In this document: positions 19,750 to 30,309 of the stretch, one piece after another
How positions within the stretch are numbered: the stretch's first letter is position 1
Layout of the letters: every line of letters begins with the position of its first letter
Assembly (NCBI RefSeq): GCF_000008205.1
Contig: NC_007295.1
Span: forward strand, 434,001 to 498,000
Origin: Mesomycoplasma hyopneumoniae J
GTDB lineage: Bacteria; Bacillota_I; Bacilli_A; Mycoplasmatales; Metamycoplasmataceae
DNA: 64,000 nucleotides
Reading direction: 5' to 3'
The notes under the pieces: model-generated
What the model saw: only the letters and a program-made list of their open reading frames with translations
Database searches by the model: none
Told to the model about the DNA's origin: nothing
Translations under genes and position numbers: made by a program

Positions 19750-22698
19750 TTATTTTAAAGCAAATAGTGATTCTGAACTTTCAATAATAATTACCCTAAC
19801 TGGCTTACTTGAGTGAATCTGTGGCTGATCTTTTTTGTATACATATAAATCAAAATTATGTCGTATCTGATTGCCAAGTTGAGATATTGTATTAGTAAGA
19901 ACTCCGGGAATTTCTTCGCTTTGATGAATTTCTTGTTGTTCTGGTTTAGCTGCTACTGGCTTGGCTGCTGAAGGTTTTGCAGCAACTTTTGCTGCTTCAG
20001 GTTTACTACTTTCTAAATTTTTACTTGTTTTTATTATATAAAAACCATAATCTGGGTAATTATTTTCAAAAAATTGACTAAAAGGTAGATTTTTGATCTG
20101 ATTATCAATTTTAACTGGAGTATTTTCCGTTTTAATTACTTGTTTTATACTATCAACAAGTTGGGTATAATCTTCTTTTTTAAGGAAAATAATTTGGTCT
20201 GCACTTGGAAAATTAGTAGCAATTTCATTTAATTTTTCTACATCTTCACTAAGCAATTTATTATTTTCATTAACTACAAGATCCAAAGTTTCTTTTTTTG
20301 TTTGGTAAATCACTTGAATTAAATTCCCATTTTGATCAACTGAACCAATTTTATATCAATATTTTAATCTTAAATTATTATTTGGATTAGTTTTTTCCTG
20401 ACTAACTGCTACATTTAGGCTTATAGGTTCGAGTTCAAACTGAATTTTATAGTCTAAATTTTGCCCGAGTGATTCAGCAAGAAGTCCTTGATCTTTTGAA
20501 TAAATAAGCGAATAAAAAGCAACTAGAAATTCACTAAGATTTGTAATTGGATTTTTACCTTTTTCTTGGATAAAATCTTTTGGTTTAATTGATTTTGCAA
20601 GTTCTCTTATATGTTCGACAAAATCTCTCGTGTTAAATGCGCTTTCAGTTTTGATTAAGTCCAAAGTATTTTTTAAATTTGAGTGAAGGTAAAAACTATT
20701 ATTAAGATAATCAGGGGAAATTAGGTAGTCATTATTTAATGAAAAAAGTCAAAAATCGGAGGTCAGTGAAACTGCTTTTTTCTCAGGAGGCTGAATTTTT
20801 ATTTGACTTAAATGTTTAAATAAACTATTTTGGTCAAGATTTTCAGGCCATTGTGTTTTTGGATCAATTAATTTAAATTTATTTAAAAGATCATATCAAT
20901 ATTTTGCAACAAAACTGATATCCCTTTTTGCAAGTAAAGATAAAAATGTACTAACCTCTTGATTTGTTTTAAATGACTTATTCCAAAGATTAATAATTCC
21001 CTCAGACATTTTCTCAGGAACTACACTTAATTTTGCAAATTCTTCAACATTAGGTAATTGTGAATTATGAACTAATAATTTTAAGCGATCTTCGTTAAAT
21101 TCATAGCCATAATAATCACCATTTTCAAGGATATTTTTTAATTTATCAAATTTATTGGCATTTAAGAGTGCAAGAATTTCTGATTTTGGCGCACCCTTTT
21201 GGTTTGCAATTTTTTTTCTAGTTTCTGGTTTAAATTCAAATTTTGTCTGTTTAATTTGCTTTACTAATTCAGCATCATTTTGCCCGAGACGGTTTAGATG
21301 TTCAATAGTTTGGGAAAAGTTTTTTTCAGCGACAATTTGATTTTCAGCATTTCTAAGAATAATTTTTCCGAAAATTTTGGCAACAATTTGGTTATTTTTA
21401 AAAGCCAATTTAGTTGAATTAGCATCTAATTTAATATCTAATTTTAAATATTTTAAAAATTTTGCATAATCAATACCGGATAATTTATTTTCAAATTCAA
21501 CTTTTTTCAGAAGCGGAGTTCTAACAATTTTTGCTATAAGGTTCTTGAGAAAATCTTCTCTCTCGTTTTGAGTTGCAAAAATTTGGTTATTGTAATAATT
21601 TAGAAAATCTCAACCATTAATTTCGGCTTCTAAATTTTTTTCAAAATTTATTTGTGGGTAATAATCATCTTCAGAAAATTCAGTTATTTTAATATTTTCA
21701 GCGACTGTTTTATCAAGGAAAAAATTATTAAGATCAATGTTAATTCCAAAATGAAACTTTGAACTTTTATTGAGATCAGCCGCAATTTTTTTAGCAAAAT
21801 TCGGCGAAAAAGCAGCATAAAATGTTAATTTATAAATTCCTTTTTGACCTGTTTTTGCTAAAAAATCCTGACCTAAAATTTGATCTCTTACAAGTTCAAT
21901 CTGATATTGCGGATTTCATATTCCACTTTCATCTAGATAAGAAAATTCTTTATTATTAAGAATCTCGGCAATAATTTCTTCTAAATTAAAATATTTATTA
22001 ATAATTTTGCGGGCTTCATTATTATTTATTGCCCAGTTTACTTGCTTTTCAAAGTCTTCTAATTTTACTAATTTTGTAAGTTCTTTTTTGGTTGATAAAC
22101 TAAATTCCTTGTTGGTATAAGCTCTTAGTTTTTCCAATTTTGAACTTGAAAAATTAGCGAAATTAGCAAGTGAATAATCAGGGAGATAATTTCAGATAAC
22201 TTTTTGGGTTAAAAGATCAGAAATTGCCTTTTTATCATCAGGTAGTTGATATACTAAACGATAATAAATTTCAAAAGATTGTTCTTGATCAAGTGGTTTT
22301 AGATCAAAAACATCAAGTTTGTAACGATTTCAGCCATAATCAGTGGCAAAATTAATTGGTAGGCTCGTGTTATTTTTTTGGTAAAAATCAAAAAACTGGC
22401 TATAGTCAATCCCAGTTTTTTTAGTATTATCAGCATTAAAAAGCTGTTTTTTAAGATCAAAATAGCTTAAATTTCCATTTTGATACTCATCTTTTAGTTG
22501 AATATTTGTAATTAATTTTGCTTGATTTTGTACTTGAAGTCGTGGATCTTTGATCTTTCAATTAGCAACGGTGACAAGCGGAATTGTGATTATTGCAATT
22601 CCGAAAAAAACTGCGGCCCCAATTGTTAAAAGATTTTTTCTAGAAAGGTTAGTGTTTTTTTTTTTTTTTTTTTTGTAGTGCAAGTTGGTGTTTTCCAT
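19750..22698 (-). CDS. P97-family cilium adhesin homologue with in-frame A20 tract
   Basis: A 982-residue surface protein. Codons 9-15 contain a run of 20 A (seen as T20 at 22655-22674); the present length keeps the frame open. A membrane/signal segment follows at residues about 23-45 (LLTIGAAVFFGIAIITIPLV). Near residues 900-922 it carries AAKPS, AAKPV and AAKPE, the pentapeptide of the P97 R1 cilium-binding region, in only about three to four copies. The rest is a large extracellular region. RBS AAGGAAAT lies about 13 bases before the ATG. Operon leader for the P102-like gene. P97 family confidence is good; adhesion by this allele is uncertain because the repeat is short. Confidence 0.8.
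19940..20001 (-). repeat. short AAKP(S/V/E) R1-like repeat in P97-like gene
   Basis: The minus strand encodes EAAKV-AAKPS-AAKPV-AAKPE, three clear pentapeptides plus one degenerate. In M. hyopneumoniae P97 the same repeat (R1) binds cilia and about eight copies are needed. Confidence 0.85.
22655..22674 (-). repeat. poly-A20 tract inside P97-like coding region
   Basis: Twenty consecutive A on the coding strand within codons 9-15. A change of one or two bases would shift the frame before the signal segment. At n=20 the gene is open. Confidence 0.9.
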
Positions 22699-22770
22699 AA
22701 ATTTTTTGATTTCCTTAATTTCTTCAATTAAAATCAATATCTCTTAAAAAGAAAGTTTTATACATTAAGA

Positions 22771-22800
22771 ATTATAACATTTTTTTCAAAGACTAAGAAA
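22771..22800 (-). promoter_or_regulatory. promoter of P97/P102 operon
   Basis: On the minus strand TATAAT corresponds to 22776-22771. The -35 position falls at the downstream edge of the T23 tract (22820-22798), so that tract occupies or adjoins the -35 element. Confidence 0.55.
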
Positions 22801-22820
22801 AAAAAAAAAAAAAAAAAAAA
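22798..22820. repeat. A23/T23 homopolymer upstream of P97-like gene
   Basis: Twenty-three consecutive A on plus. On minus it is the T tail of the PTS operon terminator and abuts the -35 region of the adhesin promoter. Confidence 0.9.
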
Positions 22821-22876
22821 CCTACAAAAATTGTAGGTTCTCAAAAATTAGAGAAAAACCTAAGAAATTTAGGTTT
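22798..22876 (-). terminator. triple-hairpin terminator of PTS IIB-IIA operon
   Basis: Three small hairpins lie in a row: AAACCT/AGGTTT (22856-22876, overlapping the IIA stop), TTCTC/GAGAA (22838-22855) and CCTACAA/TTGTAGG (22821-22837). On minus they are followed directly by T23. Confidence 0.8.
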
Positions 22877-23348
22877 CTAAATATTTAGAAAAATCAACTT
22901 TCTCAAGCAGTGAAATAATTTCTTCCTTGCTTTGGGCGTTTTTAATCTTTTCAATATTTGCAACATCTTCAAAAGCGGCAACAATTTGGGGGAGTGCTAC
23001 CGATGTATGAATATCTGAATTGGTAGCTGCCAGGGTAATTAAAATCTGAACTGGACGACTATCAGCTTCAAAATAAAATGGTTTATTAAAAACAACAAGT
23101 GAAAAGCCATTACCAAAAACGCCTTTTCCAGCTTCTGCATGAGGCATAGCTAAAAAAGGGGCTAAAATATAATAAGGCCCATTTTCGATTGTTGATTGAA
23201 TTATCGCATGAACATATTCAGTACTAATTAGACCTTTATCTAATAATGGTTGACAAGAAATTTTGACTGCATCTTGTCAGTTTGATGCTGTCTGATTTAT
23301 AAGAATTGAATCATTTTCCTTAAGACTTGTAAGTAAATTAACTGACAT
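22869..23348 (-). CDS. ulaC: PTS EIIA component, ascorbate/fructose type
   Basis: A 159-residue phosphocarrier domain. The phosphorylated histidine is expected in AMPHAEAGKGVFGNG (residue about 70), the classic EIIA family 2 pattern. It accepts phosphate from HPr and passes it to the EIIB cysteine. It lies 24 bases after the EIIB gene on the same strand. The EIIB is of the ascorbate (Ula/Sga) class and the EIIC further upstream is UlaA-like, so ascorbate or a related acidic sugar is the likely substrate. Family firm; substrate inferred. Confidence 0.85.
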
Positions 23349-23372
23349 ATAAAAAAATCCTTGATTTTTTGG

Positions 23373-23663
23373 CTAACTTAGTTCTTTAAGAACCGGAGTT
23401 AGCGCAGATTTTATCTCATTTTCATCCATTAAATTAGTTACGCCAACAATTTTTGCTTTTTGTTTTTGACTAAATTCGCTAACAAGATGTTTGGAGGCAA
23501 TAATGATATCAACTGAATTAGTAAGACCTTTGGATTGGCCCATTGAAAGCGCTTCAACTGTGGCATCTATTCCTAATTCTTTGACAATTTTTTGAACTTT
23601 CAACTTGATAATCATTGAAGTTCCCATTCCATTTCCACAAGCAGCAACAATTTTTAATGCCAT
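23373..23663 (-). CDS. ulaB: PTS EIIB component, ascorbate type
   Basis: A 96-residue complete EIIB domain. The phosphorylated Cys is residue 9 in AACGNGMGTSM, the SgaB/UlaB signature. RBS AGAGGT stands six bases before ATG 23663. A TATAAT lies on minus at 23744-23739, and the upstream EIIC gene has its own terminator at 23976-24011, so EIIB and EIIA are probably transcribed separately from EIIC. It passes phosphate from EIIA to the sugar held by EIIC. Confidence 0.88.
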   Translation of the reverse strand: MALKIVAACGNGMGTSMIIKLKVQKIVKELGIDATVEALSMGQSKGLTNSVDIIIASKHLVSEFSQKQKAKIVGVTNLMDENEIKSALTPVLKELS

Positions 23664-23738
23664 AAATACCTCTTTTAAATTATTTTTAATTAAAAATAAG
23701 ATTTGAAATTAAAAAATCTGAAATTTGAATTTAGTTTA

Positions 23739-23744
23739 ATTATA
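23739..23744 (-). promoter_or_regulatory. -10 element for ulaB-ulaC
   Basis: TATAAT on minus with TTTAAC about 17 bases upstream, 75 bases before the EIIB start. The rest of the 422-base gap holds an AT inverted repeat (23806-23820 with 23833-23847) and the ulaA terminator. Confidence 0.5.
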
Positions 23745-23975
23745 CCTTATTTTTAAAAAAAGTTAAATAAAAAAGAGAAAAAAAGTTATAAATCTTGCAA
23801 GGATCAAAAATTTTTATAAAAAAATATTATTCTTTATAAAAATTTTTAATTTATTATCATTTAATTTCATTTTTTAACTTTTTTTAAAAATCAGTGTCAA
23901 AGCAAAAATAACTAACTTTTAAACCGGAATTTTAAGCTTTTTATGAAATGAAATCAGCTCTAATATTAATATTAA

Positions 23976-24011
23976 AAAAAGTTTTGATTTTTAGTAAAAT
24001 CAAAACTTTTT
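23976..24011 (-). terminator. terminator after ulaA
   Basis: A 16-bp stem, AAAAAGTTTTGATTTT (23976-23991) with its complement at 23996-24011, loop of four, and T7 on the minus side. Confidence 0.85.
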
Positions 24012-24085
24012 GTTTAAAATTCCTAATTTTTTCCTTTTTTCGAAAAAAATTTAAAAAATCTTTAATATTAATGCACCAGCAAAAT

Positions 24086-25855
24086 TTAGACTTCTTTATT
24101 AATTAGATCCACTTCAACTTTTAGTAGTTTTTGTAGTCAGGTTTTTTTTGTTTGGTTAGTAGAATCAACCGCTTGACCTAATAAAATAAGAAGGAGAATC
24201 GCAACGATGATCGCAATCCATCCAACAACAAAATGAAACTGTCCAATAATTAAAACAAGTCCAAAGAAAAGGTTTCAATCACCCATTCCCAAAAATCCGG
24301 TTGCAACCGGATTTTGGCCTAATGGAATTCCTTCACCACTAATATTTTGTACTAATTTAAGCGCAAAGGAAATTATTATAATTTCAAAAAATCCAATAAT
24401 TGCTGGAACAATAAATGAAGCTTTTCAACCACCAGAAGCATTGGCAAAAACACCCATAGCCCCAGAATTGAAAAAGAGGGTAATAAATAAGGGAACAGCA
24501 ACAAGGGAAAAATTATTTCCCGGGATTGCCGCAAGTCCGATTGTAACAAAAACAGCAAGGAATTGACCAAAAACCCCACCTAAAAATCCGTAAGTTACGG
24601 CATTAATTGAAAATCCATAAGTTGCGGCAATATCAACAGCAACTACCGCTCCCGGAATTATTTTCTCGGAAATCCCATGGAATGACTGTTGTAATTCAGT
24701 AACAAACATTCTTACCCCGGTCATTAAGGCTACTAAAGTTGCTACAATTTTAAGTACTCCACCTAAAATTAAAAAGACAAAGTTAGCCCCACCTAAGGAA
24801 GAATTTCAAGCTGCTCCAATTTCTTTAGCTGCAGTTTTAGCTGCAGATGTTGCGCTTTCAGGAGCTGCAAAGCCGTTAAATTTCGGATTAATTACATTTT
24901 CAATTCCGTGATAGCCAATGATAATTGCAAAAAGTACGGCAAATAAAACTAAAATGATAATTGTCTGGGTAAAAATATTATCTTCAAAAATTTTAAGCGA
25001 ACTAGGCAACTTACGATTTTCAGCACTTTGCTCTTTTTTCCCAAAAAAGCGACCGATTTTATAACTTGTAAATAAACTAAGCATCTGTTGATGCCCAACT
25101 GCAAAACCAGCATTTTGGGTAACTAAATTAGTAATTTTTAGTGTTGCTCCCGATGCAGTTGCCCAATAAATTCCTAAAAATAGCCCTGAAATTAGCACTA
25201 GTCCAACTTGAGATCCAGTTGAGATAGCCCCATCATCAAGAAGCGGGAATGTCCGGAATAAAATTACATATAATAAAGCAGTTACAATTGATGATTGCTG
25301 GAGCATTACATGTCCTGTAATCATAATTGAGTTTGTATTTGTAAATCTTTTTGCTAAAACCATTAAAATATTAATAATAAAAGCAAAAATAAAGGTAAAG
25401 GAGATCAATGTAAGAAAATCATTAGCAGCCCCAAAACCTTTTTGGAGAAAATTATTAGCGGAAGTCCAACCAAGATAAGGATCTAAGGGCACAACTCCCC
25501 CTTCTTTAATTCCTCCGATTGCGTTAAAAACTGGTTTTGCTAGCCCAACAAGTCCGCCGGATCCAACCGTTAAAAGGAAAACTCCAATTGCAGTTTTTAG
25601 AGCGCCAAGAATTGCATCGACTTTTCCACGGCCAAGAGCGAGATAACCAAATAATACAAGCGATCCTAAAAGCAAAGGATTTTGCCGGAGATAGTTATCC
25701 AAATAAACTACCCGCACTAAAAAGTTAAGGGCACTTGAAAAACTTTCTTGATATTTTCCCATTCTAACCCCGAGTGTGATCCCGATGATTAAAATGTTAA
25801 TTAACAAGAAAATAAGCAAACCAAAAAGTAATTTTTTATTCTTATTTAAAGACAT
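24086..25855 (-). CDS. ulaA: PTS EIIC permease, ascorbate (UlaA/SgaT) type
   Basis: A 589-residue membrane permease, longer than the roughly 465 of E. coli UlaA, as is common in mycoplasmas. It has about eleven spans; typical UlaA stretches include GFAVGHQQMLSLFTSYKIGR and the region around MTGVRMFVTELQQSFHGIS. A hydrophilic Ala-rich loop (ESATSAAKTAAKEIGAA) lies mid-protein. RBS AAAGGAAAT before ATG. It follows the lactonase gene by 97 bases. It forms the sugar-translocating and phosphorylating unit with the EIIB and EIIA encoded downstream. Confidence 0.86.
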
Positions 25856-25913
25856 TTATATTTCCTTTCGAAAATTTAGTCTAAAAAGATCGATTAACGT
25901 ATAAAAACCAGGG

Positions 25914-25941
25914 TTTTTTAACAAAAATTTTTGTTAAAAAA
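25914..25941. repeat. perfect AT palindrome between lactonase and ulaA
   Basis: A 28-base perfect inverted repeat with no loop (TTTTTTAACAAAAA and its complement). It could be a weak terminator or an operator controlling ulaA separately. No other strong element is seen in this gap. Confidence 0.5.
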
Positions 25942-25952
25942 ACGAAATTCTT

Positions 25953-27005
25953 CTAGATTTTAAAGGATTTTTTTAATTCAATAATATAATCTGGAAGAAT
26001 TGATGGATCAAATTTTCTTGGCTGATCAAAGGCAAGAATTTCAGCTGGATTATTAACAAGAATATTATTAATTGTTTCCTTGCTAATTCCAACTTGTTCT
26101 AAAAGCGGAATAAACCGATCGAATAAATAGGTTAGTCCAAAAGTTCATTTACCTTTAAGTTTTCCATAATTTCGCTGATATAAAACACGACCGGCATCAA
26201 GTGATAAGGTAATATGTTTTTCTAGTCCTAGATCGACAAGATATTTAATATTTTCAGCAAGAGTTGTATCAGGAAAATACTTAACCCGATCAGGACCATC
26301 AAAACATAAAGATACCCCAAGTTCTTTAATTATTTTTGCATAATAATATTTATCAGGGTTTTTATTAAGATGTGAGATCTGAATTTTCCGTGGATTTGCA
26401 CCAAAATCAATTAAATATTTTGCCGCTTCATAGGCCATTGTTCCTAATTGGGTATGAACCAAAATCGGTGCCCCGGTTTCAATTGAGGCTCTTGCTGCAA
26501 CCTCAAGTGATTTTAATTCAAGTCGATCAATTGCTCCATATCCAGTTCCGGCTTTAATAATTCCTGCTTTGGCTTTTGAACGTCTAACCACAGGACCTGA
26601 ATAATTATATTCATCCATTCCCTGTGTAATTTCAGCAACAACCATTTTTACAATTTCATCTGTTGGTGCAAGCGCAAGTCATGATGCGCCTTTATCATAG
26701 AAAGCCGCTTTATGAAATCCAGTTGCCATAATAATATGCACTTTTCCTTCAAGAGCTTTGGCAATCTCTAACATTCGATAGACATCCCGACCAACATTTG
26801 GGGGATCCATTGTCACTATTGTTTTTCCACCCCGGGAAGCATATTCAAGTGATTCAGCAATTGCAGCCTCATTTGATAACATTACAAAATCCGGATGTTC
26901 GTGAGCTTCTGGCCCATAATTTTTAATTAAATGATCATGACAGTCAACAACACCTAATTCCGATGGGTGAATATCACCGAGAACAGTTCGTGAAAATTTG
27001 TCCAT
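25953..27005 (-). CDS. phosphotriesterase-family sugar-lactone hydrolase
   Basis: A 350-residue amidohydrolase of the phosphotriesterase (COG1735) family. Metal-binding residues are visible: H-x-H in VVDCHDHL (residues 22-24), the bridging lysine region KAGIIKAGTGYG, His in ILVHTQLG and ISHLNK, and Asp in LSLDAGRV. Characterised mycoplasmal members hydrolyse phosphorylated pentono-lactones. Placed first in a run with an ascorbate-type PTS it probably opens the imported, phosphorylated lactone, replacing UlaG. RBS AAAGGATAAA. Function is inferred from family and neighbours. Confidence 0.82.
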
Positions 27006-27122
27006 TTTTTAAATAAAATTTATCCTTTCGTTAATTTTGAATTTAATTTGAAAAATTTTTTATTTTTTTGTTATTTTAAACATTTTAATTATAACATTAA
27101 AATTATTTTTTATAAAAATAAA

Positions 27123-27150
27123 AAGCAAAACTAATTTTCTAGTTTTGCTT
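27123..27150 (-). terminator. terminator after solute-binding lipoprotein
   Basis: AAGCAAAACTA (27123-27133) pairs with TAGTTTTGCTT (27140-27150), followed on minus by a T-rich stretch. Confidence 0.75.
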
Positions 27151-27190
27151 GCAAAATTAAAAAAAAATTAGGATTTTTTAAGTAAAAATT

Positions 27191-29005
27191 TTAATTTTGT
27201 TCATCAATTAATTTCAGAATTTCCTGCCCGGTTTTGATCTGGGGATTTTCAAACCGGGTTGATTCGATTAGCGAATCAAGTATGATATTAGAAATTTTTG
27301 TAGCCTTAAAATCACCATTATCGGTAAGAATTTCTGATTTTTGACCGTTTTTATTATCAAGGGCTTTTAGCATTGACTCCATTGAGATGATTACTGAACG
27401 CAGATTTGCTGCTTTTTCGTATAAATTTCAGTCAATTTTTTTGGCATCTTCGCCGATTAGTTCAAAACTTTTTTTATTTTTTTTCTCAAAATCTTTAATT
27501 GTGGTATAATATTGATTATATTTTGCTTTGATTTCATCAAGTTTTTCTTTGGTGACCATCGTTTTTAACGGGATAAAATAACCCGTATTTTTCATTAAGT
27601 AGTCGGCATTATCAATTAATTTCCCGTCAATATCGTTTTTTCCTGTATATAATCAGGTTAAAAATTTCTGCGTTCCCTTATCAATTTTTTCATTTCCAGT
27701 TTTTATAGGAATTAAAGATGAACCGCCTGAATAATAAATTGAAACGGGGGAGTCAGGTAGAGCTTTTAAAGGCTGATTTGTATGGAAAATGTCATTAAAA
27801 GTTGCAAATTTTTTAGCCTTTTCGGGCATATTTTTGGCAAATAAGTTTCTTGAGGTTGCTGAATCCATTGATTGCTTGATTCCAACTCCGGGAATATAAC
27901 CAAAAACCGTGCGATATTGTAAAAGATCATGACTTCCTCACTGGCCAATTCCCGGCGCTTTAAAATTTTTAAACTGGAAAGCTTGAAGGATTTTTGTCTG
28001 ATTTTTGACTTTTTTGGTCAATTTTTTATTACTTTTAACGTATTTATCATAGGTTTTTATAAATTCTTGGCGCAAATTTGGATCTGAATTAATTAAAAAG
28101 TCTAAATTTTTACCTTTTGGACTCCAGAAAGGACTACCTGTTTTTGAGATCAGATCCTTATGGAAAATTATCTGGGAATAATCAAGGTCAAAAATTGTAG
28201 CATTCTCAGTTGCCTCATCAAGTTGGGCATCTTCTCTAAATTTGACTCCGTTAATAAATTTAGTGGCAAATTCAAGAGCATTTTCAATATTTTCAAAAGT
28301 CGAAAGATCAACTTTTAGGTCCTTAAAAACATCTGGGGCTATAATATCAATTGCCCTGAATAAACTGTTTTTTGGGGTAGAATTCCCATTATTTTCAGCT
28401 TCAACTGCTTTTTGATAGAGCTCACTTGATTTATCAATACTACCTCCGCCTTTTTCGATTAGATCAAAAATTATTTTTAGATTATCAAGGTTAAAACCAA
28501 GAGCATCAACATCATTTTTATTAAAAGGGATATTATAAAACTTATTCTGACCAAAATCAGAACTATTATAGGCGCTAACAAGTTTATCAACAAATAAATC
28601 AGGGCCTAATTTTTCGTTCTTGATTTCCAAAAGTCGGTTATGTTTTGCTAAAACTGAGGCAGTTGAAAGATCGCCAAGAACAAGGCTAGGAATCTGATCG
28701 GAGTTTGAATCAAGTAAATTTTTGATATTCTGGGTGAGCTGGGACTGTGTTTTTGCATTTGATTCATTATCAAGCACAAGCCGAACTGGGACAAAATCAG
28801 GATCGTCTTTAAACGTCTTATTATAATAAGGAATTAGTCCTTTTTCATTTTTTCCATATTCATTGAGCCCAAAAATTAAAGGCCAAAAAACACCCTGACT
28901 TGTGTTTAGTACTACTTGTTCTTTCTGACTACCGCACCCAGCGGCAATTAGGAAAAATGAGGGAGATAAAATAGGGAATAATTTTAAATATTTTTTGAAA
29001 TTCAT
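27191..29005 (-). CDS. ABC solute-binding lipoprotein (sugar/glycerol-phosphate type)
   Basis: A 604-residue lipoprotein; signal peptide with lipobox LIAAGC near residue 24. The layout is that of family-1 solute-binding proteins: a start block GVFWPLIFGLNEYG, a middle segment YNIPFNKNDVDALGFNLDNL, and PALP-like SPVSIYYSGGSSLIPI near the C-terminus. It is encoded divergently, 143 bases from an ATPase and two permeases, and is probably their binding protein. Likely ligands are glycerol-3-phosphate or sugars; the sequence does not decide. TGA-Trp codons occur at 27942, 27657 and others. Confidence 0.78.
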
Positions 29006-29065
29006 AAGATTTCTCGCTTTTTAATTTTTGTGAAATTTTTTATAAAAAAATAAGAAAAATTTTTA

Positions 29066-29094
29066 TTGTTCTTTTAAAATTTTTTGAATATAAT
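29066..29094 (+). promoter_or_regulatory. promoter of divergent ABC operon
   Basis: TTGTTC (29066-29071), a 17-base spacer and TATAAT (29089-29094) form a near-consensus promoter. Transcription would start near 29101, about 48 bases before the ATG. Confidence 0.7.
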
Positions 29095-29148
29095 AAATTA
29101 TAAATTAGAAATGCAAAAATTTTGCAAAAAAAAGGTAAAATTTTCATT

Positions 29149-30309
29149 ATGGAAAGTCAAAACAGTGCGATTAAGATTAAAAATTTAATTTTCTCTTATG
29201 ATAAAAAAGAGTTTTTAGAAATCAATAATCTTGAGATTCCAGCTAAAAAAATTACTACAATTTTAGGGCCTTCAGGGTCAGGAAAATCGACTTTTTTAAA
29301 TTTATTAGCGGGATTTTTACCTTCAAAAGCAGCAATTGAATATAGCCCGGAATTTGAACATTTTGGCTATATAATGCAGAAAAACAATCTTTATGAAGAA
29401 ATAAGTGTTAAAAAAAACCTATGGATTAGTACAAAGAACTCTTTAAAATGAAGGAAAAAAGTCTGATTATTAAGTCTTAGGGAATTTGCCAAAATCAAAA
29501 ATTTACCTGATTTTGGCAAGAATTTAACAAATTTTTTTATAGAAAAATCAGATTCATTTTGAAAAAAAATTGCACAAAAAGTAAATTTTTATATTTTTAT
29601 CATAAAAAATGTAAAATTTTATTATTTTTATATTAAATTTTGCAAAAAACAATTTGAAATTGAAATTAAAAAAATTTTAAAAATTCTGGAAATTGAAGAT
29701 ATTTTTGAAAAAAAAGCCGCAAAAATCAGCGGCGGCCAGGAACAAAGGGTCGCTTTTGCCAAGTCAATTATAAAAGGTGATAATATGGTTTTAATGGATG
29801 AACCTTTTTCCTCCCTTGATACAAAAATAAAAGAGGCAACTATCAAATTATTACTTAAAATCAAGGATGAATTTAAAATGACAATCATTTTAGTAACTCA
29901 TGATCAAAATGATGCAATGAAGATTAGTGATAAAATTATCCTTTTAAATAAAGGCAAAATTATTCAATTTTCAGTACCTGAAGAACTTTTTGAAAATCCT
30001 AATTCATTATTTGCTGCAAAATTTATCGGCTCTCCCGAGATTAATTTTCTTGAAAAAACCGCGGAAAAAAATTTTTATATAAGAGGAAAATATGTTAAAA
30101 TTTTGCCATGCATAACTAAATCAAACGGCAAAATTTTATATAAAAAAAATCTTGCTGAAAATTTTTTCTACCAAATTTATGATATTGAAAAAAATACTAA
30201 TCTTGAAATTGTAACTCCGATTGATATTACTGATCAAAAAGTTCAAATTGAGTATGATCAAAGCAAAATTCTTGCCTTTGATAAAGAGGGTAATCGTGTT
30301 CGGGATTAA
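29149..30309 (+). CDS. ABC importer ATPase (UgpC/PotA type)
   Basis: A 386-residue ATPase. Walker A GPSGSGKST near residue 43, Q-loop YIMQKNNLYEE, an insertion of about 90 residues rich in Lys and Phe, signature ISGGQEQRVAFAKS, Walker B MVLMDEPFSSLD, HDQNDAMKISD and a C-terminal TOBE-like tail. The ATG at 29149 follows AAAGGT by 12 bases; an in-frame TTG at 29122 is less likely. It overlaps the next gene by 14 bases. The insertion sits at the same place as the giant insertion of the 725-residue ATPase in this window but is much shorter. Confidence 0.86.

Noticed and set aside
22798-22820. A23 run as an assembly artefact
   Set aside because: It sits exactly after a terminator hairpin and similar long A/T runs occur elsewhere in the window; the exact length is still uncertain.
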